This document shows positions 8,149-19,260 of a stretch of 64,000 bases of DNA, one piece after another. Numbering within the stretch: the stretch's first letter is position 1; each line of letters opens with the position of its first letter. The notes under the pieces are model-generated. The model saw only the letters and a list, made by a program, of their open reading frames with translations, searched no databases and had not been told where the DNA came from. A program made the translations under genes and the position numbers. The stretch spans positions 62,001 through 126,000 of the forward strand of contig CANJIS010000001.1 of assembly GCA_947474565.1 (NCBI GenBank). Reading direction: 5' to 3'. This DNA comes from Alphaproteobacteria bacterium (GTDB lineage Bacteria; Pseudomonadota; Alphaproteobacteria; Micropepsales; Micropepsaceae).

Positions 8149-10497
8149 ATGCGCCAATCTCATCTGATGTCCGCTGTGTGCCTGGCTGCGCTCACCATGT
8201 TTGGCTGCAAGCCCGCGCCGAAAGTCGCCGAAGCGCCCAAGACGCTGGATGAGCTGGCCAAGCAATCGCTCGCCACGCTCGATGGCACTGCGAAGATCGC
8301 CGGGCTGAAACAGCCGGTGGAGATCATCCGCGACAACCAGGGCATTCCCCATATCTATGCCAAGAATGACGACGATCTGTTCTTCGCCCAGGGCTATGTC
8401 ATGGCCCAGGACCGGCTGTGGCAGATCGAAATGTGGCGCCGCTGGCGCGAAGGCACGCTGGCGGAAGTCATCGGCCCCGATGCCTATGACTATGACGTGC
8501 GCGCCCGGCTGATGAAATTCCGCGGCCCCTGGGATGACAAGGAGTGGAACAGCTATCACCCCGACGCCAAGCGCCTCTTCACAGCCTGGGCCAATGGCCT
8601 GAACGCCTGGGTCGCGGCCCATTCCGACAATCTGCCGGTGGAATTCAAGCTCACCGGCATCAAGCCCGCGCCCTGGACGGCGGAAACCGTGGCATTGCGC
8701 TGGGCCAACCTGAACATCGACAGCACCAGCGGCGGCCCCAGCGCCGAGATTCAACTGGCGCTGGATGTGAAGACCATGGGCGCCGCCGCCGCCAACAAGA
8801 AGAACGCACCCAATCCCTATGCCGATTTGAAAGTGCCAGAGGGCCTGGACCTGAAGTGGATCACCGAAGAAGCCCTGGCGGCGTCACGCAAGGGCGAAGG
8901 CGATCCCTTCGCGCCCGGCAAGCTGCCTTCGCCCGGCATCGTGGCGGCCTATCAGCCGCTGGTGTCGCCCAAGCAGGAAGCGCGCCTGATGCCCCGGATG
9001 CAGGACCCGGATGGCAGCAACAACTGGGTGGTCAGCGGCAAGCATACCGCCAGCGGCAAGGTCATCCTCTCCAACGATCCGCACCGCACCGTGTCGCTGC
9101 CGGCGCTGCGCTATTTCGTGCAACTGGAGTCGCCCAACTTCCATGTCATCGGCGGCGGCGAGCCGCCCTTTGTCGGCGTCGATCTGGGCAACAACCAGCA
9201 CATGGCCTGGGGCGTGACCTTCGCCAATGTCGATGTCACCGACACCTTTGTCGAACAGACCAATCCCGGCAATGCCAATGAGACCAAATTCAACGGCGCC
9301 TGGGTGCCGATGAAGATCATCCATGAGCAGATCAAGGTGAAGGGCGAAGACAAGCCCCGCGAAGTGGACCTGAAATACTCCCAGCACGGGCCGGTGTTCT
9401 ATGAAGACGCGGCGCAGCACATCGCCTTTGTCGCCAAGTCGCCCAACCAGGAGCCGGGCACCGCGCCCTTGCGTGGCAGCTTCGCGCTGTACCAGGCGGC
9501 AAGCTGCGAAGAGTTTTTCGACCGCGCCATGGCCTGGACGGTGCCGTCGCACAATCTGATCTGCGGCGACGACAAGGGGAATATCGCGCTGCAGGTTTCC
9601 GCCTGGGCGCCGGACCGCGATGGCTTTGACGGGCGTCTGCCCGTTCCCGGCACGGGCAAATACGCCTGGAAGGGCCGCCGCCCCGACCTGCCCCGCGTGA
9701 TGAATCCGCCCAAGGGCTACATCGCCACCGCCAACAACAACACCCAGGCGACGGCGGGCTTCAAGGGCAAGCCTGTCTTCTACAACGCCACCAGGGCCGC
9801 GGATGGTCCCGATGCCCGCGTCACGCGCATCGAGCAGGATCTCGACGCCCAGATCGCGTCGGGCAAGAAGTTCACCATCGAGGACATGGAGCGCATCCAG
9901 CAGGACAGCTATTCGCTGCGGGCCGAGCATGATGCGCCTTTGTTCAAGGGCTGGACCGCCAAGGACGCCAATGCCGAAAAGGCGCGCGCCGCCATCGAGG
10001 CCTGGGATCGTGTCCTGACCGCCAACACGGTACCGGGCGCCATGTATGTACGCTGGACGACGTCGGAATCCGGCGGCAAGGCCGCCGCTGCCAAAGGCGC
10101 GGCCCAGCATGCCCTGGTCGAACAGGGCCTGATCGAAGCCTTGGACCAGATGACCAAGGACTGGGGCGCCGACCAGACCCAGTGGCGCTATGGCCGCATC
10201 AATGAAAGCCCGCTGCAGCACCAGTTCATCGACAAGTTCAGCCTGCAGCCGGTGGAACGACCGGGCGGATTCAATGACGTCAACGCCACCGGGGCGCATT
10301 TCCGCCGCATCATCGACTTTGCCGATCTCGACAAGACGATGGCGACCGATGCGCCGGGACAATCGGCGCAGCCCGGCAGTCCTTATTATGGCAACTGGCG
10401 GACCAAGCTGGCCGACGGCGTCTATTTCAACCTGCCCTTCACCCGGGCGGAGCTGGACAAGCAGACGGCGCACAAGCTGACGCTTGAGCCGCAATAG
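8149..10497 (+). CDS. Penicillin acylase family Ntn-hydrolase, probable lipoprotein
   Basis: This 782-residue protein belongs to the penicillin G acylase / acyl-homoserine-lactone acylase family. The alpha segment includes EIIRDNQGIPHIYA and FAQGYVMAQDRLWQ. The autocatalytic cleavage site leaves Ser290 (DGSNNWVVSG) as the N-terminal nucleophile of the beta chain, and LSNDPH follows. The start MRQSHLMSAVCLAALTMFGC suggests export, possibly with lipidation at Cys20, although the -3 Met is a weak lipobox residue. Substrates in this family range from beta-lactam side chains to quorum-sensing AHLs and cannot be told apart here. The ATG follows GGGAGG. It is a single-gene unit, convergent with pckA and sharing a terminator. 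Confidence 0.9.
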   Translation: MRQSHLMSAVCLAALTMFGCKPAPKVAEAPKTLDELAKQSLATLDGTAKIAGLKQPVEIIRDNQGIPHIYAKNDDDLFFAQGYVMAQDRLWQIEMWRRWREGTLAEVIGPDAYDYDVRARLMKFRGPWDDKEWNSYHPDAKRLFTAWANGLNAWVAAHSDNLPVEFKLTGIKPAPWTAETVALRWANLNIDSTSGGPSAEIQLALDVKTMGAAAANKKNAPNPYADLKVPEGLDLKWITEEALAASRKGEGDPFAPGKLPSPGIVAAYQPLVSPKQEARLMPRMQDPDGSNNWVVSGKHTASGKVILSNDPHRTVSLPALRYFVQLESPNFHVIGGGEPPFVGVDLGNNQHMAWGVTFANVDVTDTFVEQTNPGNANETKFNGAWVPMKIIHEQIKVKGEDKPREVDLKYSQHGPVFYEDAAQHIAFVAKSPNQEPGTAPLRGSFALYQAASCEEFFDRAMAWTVPSHNLICGDDKGNIALQVSAWAPDRDGFDGRLPVPGTGKYAWKGRRPDLPRVMNPPKGYIATANNNTQATAGFKGKPVFYNATRAADGPDARVTRIEQDLDAQIASGKKFTIEDMERIQQDSYSLRAEHDAPLFKGWTAKDANAEKARAAIEAWDRVLTANTVPGAMYVRWTTSESGGKAAAAKGAAQHALVEQGLIEALDQMTKDWGADQTQWRYGRINESPLQHQFIDKFSLQPVERPGGFNDVNATGAHFRRIIDFADLDKTMATDAPGQSAQPGSPYYGNWRTKLADGVYFNLPFTRAELDKQTAHKLTLEPQ

Positions 10498-10515
10498 GAC
10501 GGACGCTTCTCAAAG

Positions 10516-10545
10516 AAAAAGGCCGGGCGTTTGCCCGGCCTTTTT
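10516..10545. terminator. Bidirectional terminator between the acylase gene and pckA
   Basis: A 13-base-pair stem (AAAAAGGCCGGGC / GCCCGGCCTTTTT) with loop GTTT has A/T tracts on both sides. It therefore works for both convergent genes, and the TAA stop of pckA lies in its T-run. It is the same hairpin cassette as after tig and glnA. Confidence 0.88.
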
Positions 10546-12155
10546 TATTCCGCCGCCGCCACCAGTTCCGGGGCGGCCTGCAATACATCCGGGTCCACAT
10601 GGGCTTCGAATTTGCGGAAATTGTCCCGGAACAAACCCACCAGCTTGCGGGCCTGGGCGTCATAGGCAGCCTGATCGGACCAGGTGGCACGTGGATTGAG
10701 GATCGCGGCTTCCACGCCCGGCACCGCCACCGGCACCCGGAATTTGAAATGCGGATCAATGCGCATTTCGCCATCGGCCAGGCTGCCGTCCAGTGCGGCA
10801 TTCAGCAGGGCGCGCGTCACCTTGATCGGCATGCGCCTGCCGGTGCCGAAGGCGCCGCCGGTCCAGCCGGTATTGACCAGCCAGCAATCGGCGCCATGGG
10901 CCGCAATCTGGTCGTGCAGCAAATTTCCATAGACGGAAGGGTGGCGCGGCATGAACGGCGCACCGAAGCAGGTGGAGAAAGTCGGCTGCGGTTCCTTGCC
11001 CAGACCCTTTTCGGTGCCGGCCACCTTGGCGGTGAAGCCCGAAAGGAAATGATACATGGCCTGGCTGGGCGTGAGGCGTGCGATGGGCGGCAAGACACCG
11101 AAGGCATCCGCCGTCAGCATGATGACATTGCGCGGATGCCCGGTGCGGCCGGTTTCGCTGGCGTTGGGGATGAAATCGATGGGATAGGCGGCGCGGGTGT
11201 TTTCCGCGTGGCGATTGTCGTTGAGGTCGAGCTTTCCGGCCTCGTCCATCACCACATTCTCCAGCACCGTGCCGAAGCGTTCGGTGGTGGAGAAGATTTC
11301 CGGCTCGGCTTCCCGGGACAGGTTGATGACCTTGGCATAGCAGCCGCCTTCAACATTGAAGATGCCCTGCTCGCTCCAGCCATGTTCGTCATCGCCAATC
11401 AGGATGCGTGACGCATCGGCCGACAGCGTGGTCTTGCCGGTGCCGGACAGGCCGAAGAAAATCGCGGCGCTGCCGTCCTTGCCCACATTCGCCGAGCAGT
11501 GCATCGACATGACGCGCTTGGCCGGCAGCAGATAGTTCATGATGGTGAAAACGGATTTCTTCATTTCGCCGGCATAGGAGGTGCCGCCGATCAGCACCAT
11601 CTTCTTGGTGAAATTGACCGCGATCACCGTCTGGCTGGCGCAGCCATACTTTTTCGGGTCGGCGGCGAAGCTGGGCAGGTCAATGATGGTGAATTCGGGA
11701 TCGAATCCTTCCAGCTCCTTGGGTGTGGGCCGGATCAGGAGCTGATGCACGAACAAGGAGTGCCAGGCATATTCGCCGATCACCCGCACCTTGATGCGGT
11801 GGGTCAGGTCGGCGCCGCCGAACAGATCCTTGGCAAAAAGTTCGCGCCCTTCGGCATGCGCCATCATGTCGGCCTGCAGGGCGTCAAAATGCGCCTGGCT
11901 CATGGGCTTGTTGTTGTCCCACCAGACCTGGGATTCGGTATGGGCATCGCGCACCACGAATTTGTCGGTGGCCGAGCGGCCGGTGTGCTGGCCGGTCAAC
12001 ACCACCAGCGGACCATCCTTGGCCAGCTTGCCTTCGCTGCGGCGAATGGATTCCTCATAGAGTTGTGGAACGGTCAGGTTCCACTTCACGGCTTTGAGTT
12101 TTCGAAATCCGTGGCGTTCCAGACCGAACGCGCTGTTGCCGCTTGTGTCCGACAT
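10545..12155 (-). CDS. pckA: Phosphoenolpyruvate carboxykinase (ATP)
   Basis: This 536-residue enzyme converts oxaloacetate plus ATP to PEP and CO2, the first committed step of gluconeogenesis. The kinase P-loop [13 protein letters not shown] and the family segments [29 protein letters not shown] and TGWTGG are present. I chose the ATG at 12155 ([16 protein letters not shown]). The frame is open for 68 more codons upstream, but that part reads as out-of-frame translation of the neighbouring membrane-protein stump. The promoter must lie inside that stump. The stop codon is inside the shared terminator. Confidence 0.96.
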   Translation of the reverse strand: MSDTSGNSAFGLERHGFRKLKAVKWNLTVPQLYEESIRRSEGKLAKDGPLVVLTGQHTGRSATDKFVVRDAHTESQVWWDNNKPMSQAHFDALQADMMAHAEGRELFAKDLFGGADLTHRIKVRVIGEYAWHSLFVHQLLIRPTPKELEGFDPEFTIIDLPSFAADPKKYGCASQTVIAVNFTKKMVLIGGTSYAGEMKKSVFTIMNYLLPAKRVMSMHCSANVGKDGSAAIFFGLSGTGKTTLSADASRILIGDDEHGWSEQGIFNVEGGCYAKVINLSREAEPEIFSTTERFGTVLENVVMDEAGKLDLNDNRHAENTRAAYPIDFIPNASETGRTGHPRNVIMLTADAFGVLPPIARLTPSQAMYHFLSGFTAKVAGTEKGLGKEPQPTFSTCFGAPFMPRHPSVYGNLLHDQIAAHGADCWLVNTGWTGGAFGTGRRMPIKVTRALLNAALDGSLADGEMRIDPHFKFRVPVAVPGVEAAILNPRATWSDQAAYDAQARKLVGLFRDNFRKFEAHVDPDVLQAAPELVAAAE

Positions 12156-12564
12156 TGCCGCCGCGCGACACCACCAGCCCGGCGGTGATGGCGATGCTGA
12201 GGCCGGCCAGGAACAGGTGATTGACCGGATTTCCGGGCTGCCACAGCAGCCAGGGCATGATGCCCCAGGCCGCCGAGATCGCCGCCTGCATGCCGGTAAA
12301 GCGCAGGAACCAGGCCTGGATGGTGGGCAAGTCCACCACGCCCGCAGTGCGCGTGACATAGACCGCGGTCATGCTGGAGCAAACGGCAATCGCCAGGGTC
12401 ACGATCATCGGCAGATAGAGCGCCCTCGCAAGGGCGGTATTGCCGAACAAGCCGATCAGATCGCTTGCCACCAGCGCCAGCACCAGCGAGCGCACGATCG
12501 AGTGCAACCGGGTCTGCTGAATCACGCCCGCCGTGAGGTCGAGCTGCGCCTTCAGTACCCGCAC
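12055..12564 (-). pseudogene. N-terminal stump of a membrane sensor (GGDEF or histidine-kinase type)
   Basis: From a possible GTG at 12564 the frame encodes about four hydrophobic helices ([65 protein letters not shown]). This resembles the multi-helix sensor region that precedes GGDEF or kinase domains in many proteobacterial proteins. The recognisable sequence stops at SRGGN, exactly where the pckA start codon begins in another frame. The remaining 30 codons are the shadow of pckA. No output domain exists, so I read it as a truncated relic. A short functional membrane protein is less likely. Confidence 0.55.
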
Positions 12565-12826
12565 ATCACCGCGGCCAAGTTTCAAAAGGGTCGAGATGCC
12601 GATCAAAACGAAAAAATCCCATGCCCTATGGGGGCTTCTGGCTGAAATTCTAGGGGAATGCGCGTTAAGGAAGTGCTGCCGCATCCTTGAGCGGCCCGGA
12701 CAAAAACGCCGCATTTCCGGGACGAAAATTTCCGCGCCTGCCGCAATGCTTTCCGAGAGGTAAATATAGGCGTTGGGCGGCGCATGACGCTAAGTTGGCG
12801 TGCGTTCTTCCCGATTCGTCAGCACC

Positions 12827-14800
<1,974 letters not shown>

Positions 14801-14801
14801 T

Positions 14802-14830
14802 CCTCACCCTGAGCCCGTCGAAGGGTGAGG
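14802..14830. terminator. Hairpin between parE and the convergent M28 peptidase gene
   Basis: CCTCACCCT pairs with AGGGTGAGG around an 11-base loop. The sequence is one of the widely dispersed palindromes of the CACCCTTCGAC-AAGCTCAGGGTG type. A second one lies at 32185-32211. It occupies the whole gap between the two convergent stop codons, so it may act as a terminator in both directions, though it lacks a T-run. Confidence 0.6.
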
Positions 14831-14831
14831 G

Positions 14832-17021
14832 TTACTCCGGCACCGCGACATCCACCGCCGCGAACGACATGTCGCCCTGCCCGGCTGGCACCGCCCAATC
14901 GGACCGCGCCTTCAACAGAAACGCCGCATCCGATGGCAGGCCATAACGGGTTTCCGCCAGGATGACGCTTTTCGCCACCGGGCCGGTGAAGTTCAAAACG
15001 ATATGGGCATTGGCGCAGTCCTTGCCGCCGCAGGAGACAAAATTCTGCTCGCCGCTGCCGGAAATGGTCTGCACCGGCGCATCATTGATGCTGACGCTGC
15101 CCAATCCCGCCGGCACCATCAGCACCATGCCATTGGCGTCGTCGGAGCCGTGCAAATCCAAAGTCACCGTGGCGCTGTTGCGCGTAACGGTGGCGGACGG
15201 CGCGGGCAATTGCACAACGCCTGCGGGCGCGACATAGCCGCGCCACGCCGCCAGCATCAGCGGATCCTTGGAGAAAGCGGAGGCGGTGCGCATGGCGGCG
15301 GGAAGGGTGTTCACCGGATCGGCCAGCCACCAGGATTTTCCATCCTTCTCGACATAGCGAATGTTCAGCCGTTCCGGCGTGGCCGTACTGAAAGCCGGTT
15401 GCAGGCCCGCCGTCAGGCACGCGCCCAGCGCCACTAGCAGCGACAGCGCCACCGAGAATTGCCGGAAGCCTTCGCTCATTTTCTGCGCCCCCATCAAGGG
15501 CAACAGCGCCAGCAAGCCGATGGCGGCGGGCACGGTGAACAGCGGGTGCGCAGCGATACCCATGATCGCTTCGCCCTGGGCGACAAAGCCGATCCAAACC
15601 ACCAGCATCACCAGGGCTGAAATCAGCAGCGCAAAACTGCGGCCAAAACCGATAGTGAACAGCATCAGCACCGCGGCCACCAGCGAGGGAAACAGGAAAT
15701 AGGGTGAGAGGCCGGGCACGAAGACGGCGCAAGCGATGCCAAGGCCCGCCAGCCACAGCCAGCTTGCCGTCGCCCCGGCCCCCTCCATGCAGAGCAAAGC
15801 CAGTATCCAGACGGCCGCGGCCAGCGATACGCGCAAGGCGGTGGGATAGGCGGACGGCACATCGCCGCCGATCAATCCCGCCAAAGATGTGAGCGCAAAG
15901 CCCGCCGCGACGCAGCTTGCCAGGAACAACAGCGGCATGATCGCGGCGGTGAACTTGCCACGTGTGGGTTTCCTCCCGCGGCCATTGAGCCAACCGGCAA
16001 TGGCGATGGCGAAGAACACCGCCAGCGACAAGGGTAAGGCCAGACTGACGGGAAGCCGCGGCAGGAAACGGCCCAGCACATCGAAATAGATGGCGCCGGT
16101 GGATTTCAGATTGGCCCAATCCGCATTTTCCAAGCCGCGCGCCGTGCCCAGCACGGCATCGCCCTGGGATTGAATGGTGGCGGGATTGAGATTTTCTTTG
16201 CGGTCCAGCCCGGTGTGGTACTGGCCGGCATTGCCGATGAACGCGAAATTATAGGCTGGGAAACCCGCCTGCAGGAACGGCGTCAGATCCGTGTCGTTGG
16301 GCAGATAGTGATAAATGGTGTCATAGAGCGATGACGCCGATGGACGCGCGACATTCCTGGCGTAAATATCAATCAGTTGGGCGTCGCCGTCGCTGGTCTG
16401 GAACAGATAGCTTTTGCCCTGGTTGCCGCGCGCTTCGACATTGATCACCGCGCCGACACGATCCCGCCACGCCGGATCGTCCAGGAACAGATGGGCGCCC
16501 AGCAGCCCCATCTCTTCGCCATCGGTGAACAGCAGCATCAGGGGATGGCGGTGATCGTCTTTGGCATTCAAGGCGCGCGCCACTTCCAGCACAATCGCCA
16601 CGCCGGATTGATCGTCGCCCGCGCCCGGCCCTGCCGCCACCGAATCCATATGCGCCATGAGCAACAGCGCCTTGCCGTCGCCGGGAATGGCTTCGGCGGC
16701 GATGTCAGTGACCGTGCCGCAGGTCACGCCGCCGCGCCCGCCACGGCAGCTCATGCCGGAGATGGTTTGTCCGGTGAGGCCCAGCTTGGACAATTCCTCC
16801 ATCAGCCGCGTATGCACCGCTTCGTTTTCGGGCGTGCCGGCGGGATGGGGTTTCTGCTCGCCCAGGATGCGGGCGAGACTCTCACTCGCCCGTCCGGCGG
16901 AAAATTCCTGTGTGGGCGCATCCGATTTCAGCGGAACCGGAAGCGGTGTGCCATATCCGGCCAGGAACCACGCCCCCACCGCCAACAGGCCAAGCAGCCA
17001 GACTCGCAAACCCGCAACCAT
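14832..17021 (-). CDS. M28 family zinc aminopeptidase with polytopic C-terminal membrane domain
   Basis: This 729-residue protein starts with a signal-anchor (GLRVWLLGLLAVGAWFLAGY). An M28 peptidase domain (about 40-330) has metal and catalytic residues His124 (MAHMDS), Asp136 (GAGDDQSG) and Glu169-Glu170 (TDGEEMG). About nine hydrophobic helices follow (330-560), then a C-terminal soluble beta-rich domain. This peptidase-plus-membrane layout matches the ERMP1 / vacuolar membrane protease type, here with the active site predicted in the periplasm. The substrate is unknown. It is divergent from the DEAD-box gene and convergent with parE. Confidence 0.88.
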   Translation of the reverse strand: MVAGLRVWLLGLLAVGAWFLAGYGTPLPVPLKSDAPTQEFSAGRASESLARILGEQKPHPAGTPENEAVHTRLMEELSKLGLTGQTISGMSCRGGRGGVTCGTVTDIAAEAIPGDGKALLLMAHMDSVAAGPGAGDDQSGVAIVLEVARALNAKDDHRHPLMLLFTDGEEMGLLGAHLFLDDPAWRDRVGAVINVEARGNQGKSYLFQTSDGDAQLIDIYARNVARPSASSLYDTIYHYLPNDTDLTPFLQAGFPAYNFAFIGNAGQYHTGLDRKENLNPATIQSQGDAVLGTARGLENADWANLKSTGAIYFDVLGRFLPRLPVSLALPLSLAVFFAIAIAGWLNGRGRKPTRGKFTAAIMPLLFLASCVAAGFALTSLAGLIGGDVPSAYPTALRVSLAAAVWILALLCMEGAGATASWLWLAGLGIACAVFVPGLSPYFLFPSLVAAVLMLFTIGFGRSFALLISALVMLVVWIGFVAQGEAIMGIAAHPLFTVPAAIGLLALLPLMGAQKMSEGFRQFSVALSLLVALGACLTAGLQPAFSTATPERLNIRYVEKDGKSWWLADPVNTLPAAMRTASAFSKDPLMLAAWRGYVAPAGVVQLPAPSATVTRNSATVTLDLHGSDDANGMVLMVPAGLGSVSINDAPVQTISGSGEQNFVSCGGKDCANAHIVLNFTGPVAKSVILAETRYGLPSDAAFLLKARSDWAVPAGQGDMSFAAVDVAVPE

Positions 17022-17073
17022 GGCTTAAGGCTGGCGCGGCGAAGGAACTCGGTCAATGGAGCGTCGGCCAGGA

Positions 17074-17124
17074 GCCCATAGCGACAGCGTATGGGCGTGG
17101 CCTCGCCTGCCCACGCTGTCGCTA
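17074..17124 (+). promoter_or_regulatory. Leader with two mutually exclusive hairpins upstream of the DEAD-box gene
   Basis: GCCCATA (17074-17080) can pair with TATGGGC (17090-17096). Alternatively, TAGCGACAGCG plus TATGGGC can pair with GCCCACGCTGTCGCTA (17109-17124). The two folds share bases and exclude each other, as in attenuators. A strong AAGGAGG with ATG follows at 17154-17169. A further hairpin CGCCCGGTG/CACCGGGCG (17243-17270) with TTTGCTT after it looks like a weak terminator. The rest of the 17022-17400 region holds the promoter listed next. Confidence 0.4.
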
Positions 17125-17166
17125 GGCAGTTCCGTCCGGCCGCGCGACCAAACAAGGAGGAACACG

Positions 17167-19080
17167 ATGACAAAGCTTCCGTTATCAGGGCTCCAGGAAG
17201 GCGGACCCGAAAGGGTTGGAACTTCATTTTCGCCTTCGGCAGCGCCCGGTGCACCCCCCTCCACCGGGCGTTTGCTTGTCCAAAAGCCGGAAACATTGAC
17301 TTTCCAGCATTTGCCCCTATGTTCCGGTCCGAAGAGTCGCGCGGCCAATACGGGCTGCGGCGGACTTGGGCGCGGCGACTGCGCCCCTATTCAGGAGCGT
17401 GCTACGACCAAAGTGACGAGCTCCGGCGCGGAAGCCGGAACCAGCGAAGTTATTGATCCTTCTATTCCTTCGCCTGTGGCGCCCGCCGGTTTTGACGGCC
17501 TGGGCCTTTCACCCGAAATCCTCAAGTCTGTCGTCGATAGCGGCTACACCACGCCGACGCCGATCCAGTCTCAGGCGATTCCCTATGTGCTGCAGCGGCG
17601 CGATGTCATCGGCATCGCCCAGACCGGCACCGGCAAGACCGCCAGCTTCACCCTGCCCATGATCGAGCTGTTGTCGCGCGGCCGCGCCAAGGCGCGCATG
17701 CCCCGCGCCCTGGTGCTGGAGCCGACCCGCGAATTGGCCGACCAGGTGGCGGAAAGCTTCGACAAATACAGCAAATATTCCAAGCTCTCCCACGCCCTGT
17801 TGATCGGCGGCACCTCGATGGACGAGCAGGCCAAGAAGCTGGATCGCGGCGTGGACGTTTTGATCGCCACCCCCGGCCGCTTGCTGGATCATTTCGGGCG
17901 CGGACGGCTGATGCTGTCCCAGGTGAACATCCTGGTGATCGATGAAGCCGACCGCATGCTGGACATGGGCTTCATTCCCGACGTGGAAGAAATCTGCAAA
18001 AAGCTGCCCTTCACCCGCCAGACGCTTTTCTATTCGGCCACCATGCCGCCGGAAATTCAGCGGCTGACCGATCAGTTCCTGCACAATGCCGTCCGCATTG
18101 AGGTGTCGCGCCCCGCCACCACCGCCATCAACATCGCGCAAGAGCTGGTGGAAATTCCCAACAATGACTGGGCCAAGCGCGAAGCGCTGCGCCGCCTGAT
18201 CCGGGAAGAAGAAGCGGGCCTGACCAACGCCATCATCTTCTGCAACCGCAAGCGCGATGTCGATGTGGTGGCCAAGTCCCTCACCAAGCATGGTTTCGAC
18301 GCCTCGCCGATTCATGGCGATCTGGACCAGTCGCTCCGCACCAAGACCCTGGACCGTTTCCGCGGCGGCGAATTGAAAATCCTGGTTGCTTCCGACGTGG
18401 CGGCGCGCGGGTTGGACGTTCCGTCCGTCAGCCATGTCTTCAATTTCGACGTGCCGATCCATGCCGACGATTATGTTCACCGCATTGGCCGCACCGGCCG
18501 CGCCGGGCGCAGCGGCAAGGCCTTCATGCTGGCCTCATCGCGCGACGTCAAATATGTCGATGTGATCGAAAAACTCACCGGCAACAAGTTCAGCCGCCGG
18601 CAAATGACCGACATCGAAGTGCGGGAAGACAACCGTCCGCGCCGCGATGATCGTGGCGGACGCGGCGGCCGTGATCGCGGCCGTGGCGGCAAGGATGGCA
18701 AGCGCCGCGGCTTTTCCCCGCCGGACGGCAAATATCACGACCAGGTGGCGAATATCGAACCGACCGACGCAACGGCGCAAAGCCAGACCGCGCCGGTGGA
18801 AACCAGCGCCCCCACTCCCGCCATTGCCGATGCCCCCGCGCGCCCGAAGCCGGAACGGCACTCTAATGATCGTCAGGGGCAGGATCGCCAGCAGCAGCAG
18901 CGGCATGAAAATCGTCCGCCCAAGCAGCCGCATAATCACGACAAGCAAGACCGGAACGACAAGGGCCGCCAGCATCGCCACAACGAACAGGCGCGCCAGC
19001 CGGAAGCGGTGGACAAGAGCCAGCTTCCCGCCTTCCTGTTCCGCCCCGTGCCGGTGAAGAAGCCCGATCCCAGCAAGTAA
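17167..19080 (+). CDS. DEAD-box ATP-dependent RNA helicase (RhlE type)
   Basis: All helicase motifs are present: the Q-motif region FDGLGLSPEIL...TTPTPIQSQAIP, motif I AQTGTGKT, motif II VIDEADRMLD, SAT, and HRIGRTGRAGR. The C-terminal tail is rich in Arg, Gly, Gln and His (DRGGRGGRDRGRGGKDG), typical of RhlE-like helicases in RNA degradosomes and cold response. The start is uncertain. The ATG at 17167 has the best ribosome binding site (AAGGAGG), but the first 80 or so residues look non-conserved. The GTG at 17413 lies just before the conserved core, about 15 bases after AGGAG. The region upstream contains structured RNA. Confidence 0.88.
   Translation: MTKLPLSGLQEGGPERVGTSFSPSAAPGAPPSTGRLLVQKPETLTFQHLPLCSGPKSRAANTGCGGLGRGDCAPIQERATTKVTSSGAEAGTSEVIDPSIPSPVAPAGFDGLGLSPEILKSVVDSGYTTPTPIQSQAIPYVLQRRDVIGIAQTGTGKTASFTLPMIELLSRGRAKARMPRALVLEPTRELADQVAESFDKYSKYSKLSHALLIGGTSMDEQAKKLDRGVDVLIATPGRLLDHFGRGRLMLSQVNILVIDEADRMLDMGFIPDVEEICKKLPFTRQTLFYSATMPPEIQRLTDQFLHNAVRIEVSRPATTAINIAQELVEIPNNDWAKREALRRLIREEEAGLTNAIIFCNRKRDVDVVAKSLTKHGFDASPIHGDLDQSLRTKTLDRFRGGELKILVASDVAARGLDVPSVSHVFNFDVPIHADDYVHRIGRTGRAGRSGKAFMLASSRDVKYVDVIEKLTGNKFSRRQMTDIEVREDNRPRRDDRGGRGGRDRGRGGKDGKRRGFSPPDGKYHDQVANIEPTDATAQSQTAPVETSAPTPAIADAPARPKPERHSNDRQGQDRQQQQRHENRPPKQPHNHDKQDRNDKGRQHRHNEQARQPEAVDKSQLPAFLFRPVPVKKPDPSK
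17296..17323 (+). promoter_or_regulatory. Possible sigma70-type promoter within the DEAD-box leader
   Basis: TTGACT and TATGTT are separated by 16 bases. If it is used, transcription would start near 17330, so the helicase would begin at the in-frame GTG 17413 rather than at the ATG 17167. Confidence 0.4.
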
Positions 19081-19260
19081 GCAGGACCGCGCCGAAGGCG
19101 CCGCCCTGGCCAGAATATGAGCCGGGCCAGCCTTCCCGCTGACATTTCGATACAAAATCCGCCCATTCAGCCAGGGTTTAGGCGTCTGCCTTAACGCTTT
19201 TTTACGAAGGTCAGCGCCAACATTGCCTCGTCAAGCTGCCAAGCGGCTGTGGGGGTATGC

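Noticed and set aside
8149-10497. Calling the Ntn-hydrolase a quorum-quenching AHL acylase
   Set aside because: The catalytic core fits the wider penicillin acylase family, and neither substrate-pocket residues nor context separates AHL from other amides.
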